Below, piece after piece: positions 1-4,879 of a DNA stretch of 5,215 nt (its first letter is position 1; every line of letters begins with the position of its first letter). The position numbers and the translations under genes are program-made. The notes below the pieces were generated by a model. It did no database searches. It saw only the letters and a list, made by a program, of their open reading frames with translations, and was not told the origin of the DNA. Source of the stretch: Candidatus Krumholzibacteriota bacterium (GTDB lineage: Bacteria > Krumholzibacteriota > Krumholzibacteriia > Krumholzibacteriales > Krumholzibacteriaceae); NCBI GenBank assembly GCA_030630165.1, contig DAOVNN010000220.1, positions 1 to 5,215 of the forward strand, in the 5' to 3' direction.

Positions 1-873
1 GATGGATTTACGAGGTACCAGTTCCGGATGAAAGCATTTAACCGCGAAGATGTACCGGGGATGATCCGCCTCTCATTTCCACCACCAAGAAAAAGAGGAG
101 GGGAGCGTATAAACCGCCAGGCTGCTGAATGCGTGAGAACATTCCTGTTTGAACCTGGAGAGGCCCTGGAACTCGGTATTGTAACAACCTATAAGATGAA
201 AAATGTCATCGTCAATACGCTCATATCGAAGAACCTGCCTCCGGTAAAGCAGCACTATATAAAAAAATTCGAGCACCGTGACGATGTGCGGCCGTTTGAT
301 GGGTCGAGACCGATCGATTCCGACCGGTTCGCTGAACCCGGGAACTGTTTTATTGTCGACAACGCGGATCCCGGATTCGAGGTTATTTCCGATCCGAAAC
401 GGTCGAGACTGGCGGGAATCTTCAAAAGGGATAGAAACAGTGATACGTACTGCAGGTATGTACGGAGCAGGCCGCCGCAAACCTGGAAAGAGGCGGTCCA
501 CGAGCGTTTTTGCGGGCCATACAAGCAGTCAGCTCATTACATTGTTGCGGGGAGGGGCGAGGGGAGTGTTCGATGGACCGTTGATATTCCCGAGAACGGG
601 ACATATGAGGTTCACTGTTTTATGCCGGACTGCGGAGATAACATTAAGAAGATTGATGTCAGGAAAAAAATGACCGTTCAGGAATACCATTTCTCCGTGG
701 AGCACGATGAAGGCACTGATCATCCGGTCGTGGCCCTGTTCGACTGCAGGGATGGCTGGAACCTGATAGGGACCTACTATTTCTCGAAGGGTAAAGCGAC
801 GGTAGAGTTGACAGACGAGTCACCGAAGTTTTTCATAATCGCCGACGCGGTGAAGTGGGTAAAGAAAGATTGA
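1..873 (+). CDS. C-terminal part of a golvesin/xanthan-lyase-like domain protein (5' end outside window)
   Basis: The frame is open from base 1 to the TGA at 871-873, so the gene is cut at its 5' end. The first ATG in view (28) has no convincing Shine-Dalgarno and is probably internal. Numbering from that Met, residues 107-278 read as a golvesin-C/xanthan-lyase-type beta-sandwich: an opening IVDNADPGF (109-117), a middle strand pair around VRWTVDIPENGTYEVHCFMP (181-200), then YHFSVEHDEGT (220-230), the conserved GWNLIGTYYFSKG (243-255) and a closing IIADAVKWV (270-278). Between the opening motif and W153 there are about 35 residues more than in the compact domain form. Residues 1-106 are beta-rich and unrecognised (FLFEPGEALELGIV at 39-52). 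Such domains are usually C-terminal accessory modules of larger extracytoplasmic or membrane proteins, and the catalytic part, if any, lies outside the window. Base composition looks more AT-rich than in the genes downstream. The domain call is fairly sure; the overall function is unknown. Confidence 0.75.
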   Translation, partial: DGFTRYQFRMKAFNREDVPGMIRLSFPPPRKRGGERINRQAAECVRTFLFEPGEALELGIVTTYKMKNVIVNTLISKNLPPVKQHYIKKFEHRDDVRPFDGSRPIDSDRFAEPGNCFIVDNADPGFEVISDPKRSRLAGIFKRDRNSDTYCRYVRSRPPQTWKEAVHERFCGPYKQSAHYIVAGRGEGSVRWTVDIPENGTYEVHCFMPDCGDNIKKIDVRKKMTVQEYHFSVEHDEGTDHPVVALFDCRDGWNLIGTYYFSKGKATVELTDESPKFFIIADAVKWVKKD

Positions 874-890
874 CGAAGGTTCCCTGAACG

Positions 891-910
891 CCTCTGTAAC
901 CCTCTGTAAT
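891..910. repeat. Tandem 10-bp repeat CCTCTGTAA(C/T)
   Basis: CCTCTGTAAC at 891-900 is followed directly by CCTCTGTAAT at 901-910, differing only in the last base. The unit length is close to one helical turn. It lies between the stop of the golvesin-domain gene and the sigma-54 promoter, centred about 54 bp before the predicted start site. It could be a two-site protein-binding element or a chance slippage duplication; nothing in the sequence decides between these. Confidence 0.6.
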
Positions 911-928
911 CATTCCTATTGGATATTA

Positions 929-944
929 TGGCACATTAGTTGCT
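929..944 (+). promoter_or_regulatory. Sigma-54 (RpoN) -24/-12 promoter
   Basis: The sequence is TGGCAC (929-934), A-TTAG, TTGC (940-943), T. It matches all ten core bases of the TGGCAC-N5-TTGC consensus plus the following A/T. The invariant GG (930-931) and GC (942-943) are separated by exactly 10 bp, as sigma-54 requires. With the C at 943 as -12, transcription would start near 955, giving a leader of about 106 nt before the acyltransferase. It lies in the only real intergenic gap of the window and points into the operon that encodes RpoN. Transcription from it would need an AAA+ enhancer-binding activator; none is encoded in the window and no clear palindromic enhancer site was seen upstream. 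Confidence 0.7.
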
Positions 945-972
945 TGAATACTCTTTCGGCCTGTGTTATATC
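944..972 (+). promoter_or_regulatory. Possible overlapping sigma-70-type promoter
   Basis: TTGAAT (944-949) is followed 17 bp later by TATATC (967-972), with an extended -10 TG at 964-965. The -35 hexamer matches 5 of 6 consensus bases and the -10 hexamer 4 of 6. It would start transcription near 979-980, downstream of the sigma-54 start. The region is AT-rich, so a chance match is quite possible. If real, it would give basal rpoN-operon expression without sigma-54, and a shorter leader. Confidence 0.3.
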
Positions 973-1060
973 TTGAAAAGTGGTAAGTCATTTACCTTGT
1001 TTTTCAACATGTTACGTGAGATGACACGTTTCGTTACGGTAGGACACAGGAGGACAAAGG
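955..1060 (+). promoter_or_regulatory. Structured 5' leader predicted to sequester the ribosome binding site
   Basis: Three nested or adjacent helices can be drawn by eye. P1 pairs 960-967 with 1043-1050 (CCTGTGTT with GACACAGG: seven Watson-Crick pairs and one G-U) and covers the first half of the AGGAGG Shine-Dalgarno at 1048-1053. P2 is a long imperfect hairpin, 968-1012. In it 968-971 pairs with 1009-1012 (one G-U), there is a C-C mismatch, TTGAAAA (973-979) pairs with TTTTCAA (1001-1007), and GGTAA (982-986) pairs with TTACC (992-996) around the loop GTCAT. P3 pairs ACGTG (1014-1018) with CACGT (1025-1029). P2 abuts P1 without a spacer and one base separates P2 from P3, giving a three-way-junction layout. 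It matches no riboswitch class I recognise. The fold is inferred without energy calculation or covariation. Confidence 0.4.
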
Positions 1061-1066
1061 TTGTCC
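1048..1066 (+). promoter_or_regulatory. Ribosome binding site and TTG start inside a small hairpin
   Basis: A consensus AGGAGG (1048-1053) stands 7 bases before the TTG at 1061. This decides the start of the acyltransferase, because the frame has a TAG stop at 1040-1042, no other start codon between, and the next in-frame ATG only at codon 28. A perfect 6-bp inverted repeat, GGACAA (1052-1057) and TTGTCC (1061-1066), with the 3-base loop AGG, puts the start codon and the end of the Shine-Dalgarno in a stem. A strong Shine-Dalgarno with a weak TTG in a hairpin suggests limited or regulated initiation. Confidence 0.55.
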
Positions 1067-2026
1067 AGTGACCTGCGGAAAAAGATAAAAAAAACGGCCA
1101 AACGGCTCGGCGAGACTATTCTCGTCAGAACGCTCGTTTTTATGGCTGTTACCCTGCCGCGACGCACTGGTCTCTCACTGTTTACATTTTTCGGTACGTT
1201 TTCGTACAGGTGCTATGAGAAGGACCGGGTGCGCGCCCATGAGAATATCGCGCTCGCCTTTCCCGGCACGCCGGCTGTAGTCGTAAAGGCGATAGCCTCG
1301 GGGGTATTCAAGTCGCTCGGGAAGAACTCGCTCGACGCCCTCAGGCTGACCCGCCAGACGAAACAGCAGGTCCTGGAATCGTGTCTCGTCTCGGGAGAGG
1401 AGAACCTCCGCAGGGCGCTTGCCCGCGGAAAGGGAGTGCTGGCGATCACCGGGCACATAGGCTCCTGGGAACTGCTCGCCGCCTACCTCTCGGATAAGGG
1501 GTACAGCCTGAGCGTGATCGCGAGGAAGCTCAGCAACGATGCGCTCAACCAGATGCTCATCGAGCTGAGGCGCAGGCACGGGGTCGAGTCGTTACTCCGC
1601 GGGAACACGGCGGTCGCCGGATACCGCACACTGAAGAGGGGAGAGATCCTCGGGATGCTCGTCGACCAGAACATAAACACCGACGGGATCATGGCGCCCT
1701 TCTTCGGGAGGCCGGCATGGACGCCGATCGGTCCGGCGGTATTCGCCCTGCGAAGCGGGGCTGCTGTAGTGCCGATGGCGATCCACATGCAGTCCGGGGG
1801 GACGCACCAGATCACGATCCTGCCCGAGCTGGAGCACCCTTCGGAGGACCTGCCCGAGAGGGAGCGGCAGGAACTTCTCACGAAGGATATGACCGCCTCG
1901 ATCGAGCGGCTCGTGAGGCTCTATCCGCAGCAGTGGGTCTGGTTTCACGACAGGTGGCACATACGCAAGGAACGTCTGGAAAAAGTTACGGATTCGGGAT
2001 ATCTTGAGATGGACGGCACCGCGTGA
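1061..2026 (+). CDS. Lysophospholipid / lipid A acyltransferase (LpxL/HtrB family)
   Basis: This 321-residue protein has the length and layout of the LpxL/HtrB/MsbB family, which transfers an acyl chain to lipid A or a related membrane lipid at the cytoplasmic face of the inner membrane. The catalytic HX4E motif is GHIGSWE, with H132 and E137. Further family blocks are MLVDQN (199-204), the AFFGRP-like MAPFFGRPAWTPIGPA (211-226) and the C-terminal QWVWFHDRWH (291-300). A hydrophobic, positively flanked N-terminal stretch (about 20-48) fits a membrane anchor. The start is TTG, supported by AGGAGG at a spacing of 7. It is the first gene of the probable operon, with lptC 50 bp downstream, which suggests that its substrate is LPS lipid A. 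The exact acyl position and donor cannot be told from sequence, so no lpx symbol is given. Some relatives act on phosphatidylinositol mannosides or other lipids. Confidence 0.9.
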   Translation: MSSDLRKKIKKTAKRLGETILVRTLVFMAVTLPRRTGLSLFTFFGTFSYRCYEKDRVRAHENIALAFPGTPAVVVKAIASGVFKSLGKNSLDALRLTRQTKQQVLESCLVSGEENLRRALARGKGVLAITGHIGSWELLAAYLSDKGYSLSVIARKLSNDALNQMLIELRRRHGVESLLRGNTAVAGYRTLKRGEILGMLVDQNINTDGIMAPFFGRPAWTPIGPAVFALRSGAAVVPMAIHMQSGGTHQITILPELEHPSEDLPERERQELLTKDMTASIERLVRLYPQQWVWFHDRWHIRKERLEKVTDSGYLEMDGTA

Positions 2027-2057
2027 ACGTGCAGCCATTTGAGGTGTATAAGGGAAC

Positions 2058-2071
2058 AGGACGGATATAGA
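2058..2071 (+). repeat. 14-bp repeat AGGACGGATATAGA, copy before lptC
   Basis: The same 14 bases occur at 3410-3423 before rpoN. In both places the repeat is followed by 5 bases and then ATGAAG. Here that ATG is the lptC start (2077), where the AGGA lies 15 bases from the start codon, too far for a normal Shine-Dalgarno. The TAG inside it (2068-2070) is an in-frame stop that excludes a longer lptC. It may be a shared translation-initiation element or a protein-binding site in the mRNA. Confidence 0.6.
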
Positions 2072-2076
2072 CAGGG

Positions 2077-2682
2077 ATGAAGACGACGAGAGAAAAGACA
2101 ACGACACTCCTTATCTGCGCGGCGCTCGCCGCGTCGGCGGTCTCGTGCGGCCAGAGCGATCGGCCCCAGCGCTCGCTTGGCACGACCGAGATGGCCGACC
2201 AGGAGTTCTCCGATTTCAGGACGATGGAGAGCGACTCGGGACAGGTGAAGTGGATACTCGAGGCTCCGGTGGCAAGGGTCTACAACATCAGAAAGCTGCT
2301 CGTGACCGACAATCCAAAGATCATCTTCTACGACGAGAACGGCGAGATATCTTCAGTACTCACTGCTGATATGGGCGAGTACAACCAGGATACGCACGAC
2401 ATGACTGCTCTCGGGAACGTAGTCGTCACGACGATCGAGGGGTACACCCTCGAGACGGAGAGCCTGATCATGCTCCGCGAGCTCGGGGAGATACACTCTG
2501 AGGATTTCGTCAAGGTCACCAAAGGGAACGACATCCTGACCGGTTACGGTTTTCAGGGATATCCGGAACTGAAGAATGTAGATATCAAACGCGATGTGAG
2601 GGCCTACCTGCGCGATGAGGAGGGCCTGATAGACGGGGAAGTAAAGAAGGAAAAGGAAGGAAAGGGAAGCGGGGATGAGTGA
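2077..2682 (+). CDS. lptC: LPS export periplasmic protein LptC, predicted lipoprotein
   Basis: LptC is the inner-membrane-tethered periplasmic component that receives LPS from the LptBFG transporter and passes it to LptA. The 201-residue protein starts with a charged n-region (MKTTREK), a hydrophobic core (8-20) and the lipobox-like AVSC with Cys24, so it is probably an acylated lipoprotein instead of having the uncleaved helix of E. coli LptC. The Ala at -3 is less usual than Leu. The mature part is beta-rich and shows the LptC/OstA-like pattern: FRTMESDSGQVKWILEAPVARVY (47-69), VLTADMGEYNQDTHDMTALGNVVV (93-116), TLETESLIM (123-131), an IHSEDFVKV segment (138-146) and GYGFQGYPELKNVDI (155-169). 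The C-terminus is a charged tail rich in Lys, Glu and Gly. ATG 2077 is forced by the in-frame TAG at 2068; its Shine-Dalgarno is poorly placed. It overlaps lptB by 8 bp, suggesting translational coupling. No lptA follows it. Confidence 0.87.
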   Translation: MKTTREKTTTLLICAALAASAVSCGQSDRPQRSLGTTEMADQEFSDFRTMESDSGQVKWILEAPVARVYNIRKLLVTDNPKIIFYDENGEISSVLTADMGEYNQDTHDMTALGNVVVTTIEGYTLETESLIMLRELGEIHSEDFVKVTKGNDILTGYGFQGYPELKNVDIKRDVRAYLRDEEGLIDGEVKKEKEGKGSGDE

Positions 2683-3406
2683 AGGCAGGGGACTTGGCTG
2701 TGACGGACTGGTAAAGGTCTACGGCAAGAGGCGTGTTGTCAGCGATGTCTCGATCAACGTCAAGCGGGGAGAGGTCGTGGGGCTTCTCGGACCGAACGGC
2801 GCGGGCAAGACGACGAGCTTCTACATGCTCACCGGCATGATCAAGCCCGACGACGGGACGGTCTATTTTGACGGCCACGACATCACGAATCTGCCGATGT
2901 ATCGCAGGGCGCGCAAGGGGATCGGCTACCTCCCGCAGGAGGCGTCGATCTTCCGCAAGCTCACCGTCGAGGACAATCTCAAGGCGATCCTGGAGACCCT
3001 GAAGATCTCGAAGGAGGAGAGAAAGGAACGTCTCGAGAGCCTTCTGAGAGAACTCAATGTCGAGCACTTGCGTAAGAGCTACGGCTACCAGCTCTCCGGC
3101 GGAGAGCGGCGCAGGGTCGAGGTGACGCGTTCCCTGGTCACCGAGCCTTCTTTCATGCTTCTCGATGAACCGTTCGCCGGGATAGACCCTATTGCTGTGG
3201 CAGACCTCCAGGGGATAGTCATGAAGCTCCGTGAGAAGGGACTCGGCGTCCTGATTACCGATCACAATGTCCGGGAGACGTTGTCAATAACCGACAGAGC
3301 GTATATCATGTATGAGGGAAGCATAAAGCGCTCTGGAACAGCGGATGATCTGGCCTCCGACCCCGAGGTGAGGGAGATATACCTCGGCGAGGCGTTTCGT
3401 CTGTAA
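2675..3406 (+). CDS. lptB: LPS export ABC transporter ATP-binding protein LptB
   Basis: LptB hydrolyses ATP in the cytoplasm as a dimer bound to LptF and LptG, powering LPS extraction from the inner membrane. The 243-residue length is normal. All ABC ATPase elements are present: Walker A GPNGAGKTT (39-47), Q-loop Q88 in GYLPQEASIF, signature LSGGERRR (140-147), Walker B FMLLDEP (160-166) with catalytic E165, D-loop GIDP (169-172), and the switch histidine H197 in ITDHNVRE. The GYLPQEASIFRKL, SGGERRRVEVTRSL and FAGIDPIAV blocks are diagnostic of LptB within the ABC superfamily. The start lies within the last codons of lptC, and AAAGGGA (2661-2667) gives a Shine-Dalgarno at a spacing of 7. The rpoN start is 16 bp past the TAA. 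The partners lptF and lptG are not in the window. Confidence 0.95.
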   Translation: MSEGRGLGCDGLVKVYGKRRVVSDVSINVKRGEVVGLLGPNGAGKTTSFYMLTGMIKPDDGTVYFDGHDITNLPMYRRARKGIGYLPQEASIFRKLTVEDNLKAILETLKISKEERKERLESLLRELNVEHLRKSYGYQLSGGERRRVEVTRSLVTEPSFMLLDEPFAGIDPIAVADLQGIVMKLREKGLGVLITDHNVRETLSITDRAYIMYEGSIKRSGTADDLASDPEVREIYLGEAFRL

Positions 3407-3409
3407 GTA

Positions 3410-3423
3410 AGGACGGATATAGA
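3410..3423 (+). repeat. 14-bp repeat AGGACGGATATAGA, copy before rpoN
   Basis: This is the second exact copy of the sequence at 2058-2071. Here AAGGA (3409-3413) stands 9 bases before the ATG at 3423, a good Shine-Dalgarno for rpoN. The last base of the repeat is the A of that ATG. Aligning the two copies places the lptC start opposite the ATG at 3429 (rpoN codon 3), so the copies share their position relative to an ATGAAG but not necessarily to the used start. Confidence 0.6.
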
Positions 3424-4847
3424 TGGAAATGAAGTTAGGTATGCGCCTGGGGATGCAGCAGCGGCTCGTGATGACGCCGCGACTGCAGCAGGCCCTTAAA
3501 CTGCTTCAGATGCCTACCCAGGAGCTGCAGCAGGTACTCCGCCAGGAGATACTGCAGAACCCCCTTCTCGAGGAAGTAGACGAAGTCGAGGATATCAAGG
3601 AAGACGAAGCGACAGTGGAGGAGGAAGAGGCGGCAGCCGCCAAGAAGGAAGAGACCAGTGCCGAGAAGGACGCTCAGGAAGACTGGGATGACTACTTCGA
3701 GACGGCCTTCGGGATGGGCGGAACGCAGGCGGAGATCGAGGAGCGGGAGGATTTCCACGAAAGGGTTCCCATCGCGCAGCAGAGCTTCTCGGACTTCCTC
3801 ATGAGTCAGCTCAGGCTCGTGACCAAGGATGAGAAGGTTCTCGAGATCGGTGAGTACATCATCGGCAATCTCGATGATTCGGGTTATCTCGTATGCCCCC
3901 TTGAGGATATCAAGCGCACGTGCAGCACGACGACCGAAAAGGTCGAGGAAGTGCTGAAGATAGTCCAGACCTTCGAGCCCTCCGGGATAGGAGCGCGCGA
4001 CCTTCGGGAAGGCCTTCTCATCCAGATGGAGGCCAGGGGGCAGTTGGACACTATGGCAGCGAAGATCGTTGCCGATTATTTCGAGGAGTTCAAGCAGAAG
4101 AAGTACCTCGACATCAGCAAGAAACTGAAGATATCGCTCAAGGAAGTACAGGCGCAGGCATCGATCATCGGAAGTCTGAACCCGAAACCGGGCCTGGATA
4201 TAATTTCCGAGGGTCCGAAGTATGTCATCCCCGACCTCATCGTCGAGCTGGTCGGCGAAAAGTTCATAATCTTCCTCAACGACCGCAACGTGCCCAGGCT
4301 GAGGATAAGCCAGTCGTACAAGAGCGAGCTGCAGAGCAATCACGAGATCAGCGACGAGACGAGGAACTTCATCCAGGGACGCCTGAAGAACGCCAAGTGG
4401 CTGATCCAGACGATCGAGCAGCGCCGCCGTACGATGATCAAGGTCATGGACAGCATCGTAGAGGCGCAGATGGATTTTTTCGAGAAGGGTGCGGGCTTTC
4501 TCAAGCCGCTTACGCTTCAGCAGGTAGCGGGCAAGATCGGGATGCACGAATCGACCGTAAGCCGTGTGACGACGAACAAGTACGTACAGACGCCGCGCGG
4601 CGTATTCGAGCTGAAGTACTTCTTCAGCAGCGCGCTCAGCACGGAGTCGGGCGGTGAAGTCTCGGCGAAAAGCGCGAAGCTCAAGATCAAGGAGATCATC
4701 GCTAAGGAAGATACAAAGAAGCCGATGAGCGACCAGAAGATCGCCGATCTGCTTAAGAAGGACGGTCTGATCATAGCGCGGCGCACCGTCGCGAAGTACA
4801 GGGAGCAGCTGGGAATACTCCCGGCGAGGCACCGGAAAGAGTACTAG
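3423..4847 (+). CDS. rpoN: RNA polymerase sigma-54 factor RpoN
   Basis: RpoN directs RNA polymerase to -24/-12 promoters, where open-complex formation requires an AAA+ activator. The protein is full length (474 residues). Region I, which binds activator and blocks melting, is residues 3-50 with MTPRLQQALKLLQM (17-30) and QNPLLEE (45-51). Region II is a strongly acidic linker (51-115). The core-binding domain runs from about 119 to 340 and includes SFSDFLMSQL (121-130), FEPSGIGARDLREGL (184-198) and NPKPG (253-257). The promoter-binding helix-turn-helix is LTLQQVAGKIGMHESTVSRV (363-382), followed by RGVFELKYFFS (392-402). The RpoN box ARRTVAKYRE is intact at 452-461. Either ATG 3423 or ATG 3429 could be the start: the Shine-Dalgarno favours 3423, whereas alignment with E. 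coli MKQGLQL favours 3429. It lies 16 bp after lptB, a common pairing, and is not followed by hpf. A sigma-54-type promoter heads the operon. Confidence 0.97.
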   Translation: MEMKLGMRLGMQQRLVMTPRLQQALKLLQMPTQELQQVLRQEILQNPLLEEVDEVEDIKEDEATVEEEEAAAAKKEETSAEKDAQEDWDDYFETAFGMGGTQAEIEEREDFHERVPIAQQSFSDFLMSQLRLVTKDEKVLEIGEYIIGNLDDSGYLVCPLEDIKRTCSTTTEKVEEVLKIVQTFEPSGIGARDLREGLLIQMEARGQLDTMAAKIVADYFEEFKQKKYLDISKKLKISLKEVQAQASIIGSLNPKPGLDIISEGPKYVIPDLIVELVGEKFIIFLNDRNVPRLRISQSYKSELQSNHEISDETRNFIQGRLKNAKWLIQTIEQRRRTMIKVMDSIVEAQMDFFEKGAGFLKPLTLQQVAGKIGMHESTVSRVTTNKYVQTPRGVFELKYFFSSALSTESGGEVSAKSAKLKIKEIIAKEDTKKPMSDQKIADLLKKDGLIIARRTVAKYREQLGILPARHRKEY

Positions 4848-4879
4848 ATATTGAATGCTTTTAAGGTGACAGGCGATAG

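Noticed and set aside
879..889. GTTC-CCT-GAAC inverted repeat after the golvesin-domain gene as terminator or operator
   Set aside because: Only four base pairs per arm and no T tract; such repeats are frequent by chance.
968..1012. The long hairpin in the leader as an intrinsic terminator of the upstream gene
   Set aside because: The stem is AT-rich with few G-C pairs and is not followed by a T tract, so it does not have the shape of an intrinsic terminator.
1009..1071. A 20-codon frame (MLREMTRFVTVGHRRTKVVQ) ending 11 bases inside the acyltransferase, as a leader peptide
   Set aside because: No Shine-Dalgarno precedes ATG 1009, the codon content shows no attenuator-like run, and the acyltransferase has its own AGGAGG. 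Its stop near the TTG could be chance.
1955..1970. TGGCAC within the acyltransferase gene, as a second sigma-54 site
   Set aside because: Ten bases after the GG stands AG instead of the required GC, so the -12 element is missing.
2023..2070. A 15-codon frame starting with GTG overlapping the acyltransferase stop, ending in the 14-bp repeat before lptC
   Set aside because: The GTGA overlap resembles translational coupling, but there is no Shine-Dalgarno and no conserved sequence to judge it by; the length is within chance expectation.
2178..2192. TGGCACG within lptC, as a sigma-54 site
   Set aside because: The -12 position reads AT instead of GC, and the sequence is explained by coding.
2585..3265. 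A 226-codon open frame on the minus strand opposite lptB
   Set aside because: It is a shadow of lptB, which has all ABC ATPase motifs; no Shine-Dalgarno or family pattern supports the antisense frame.
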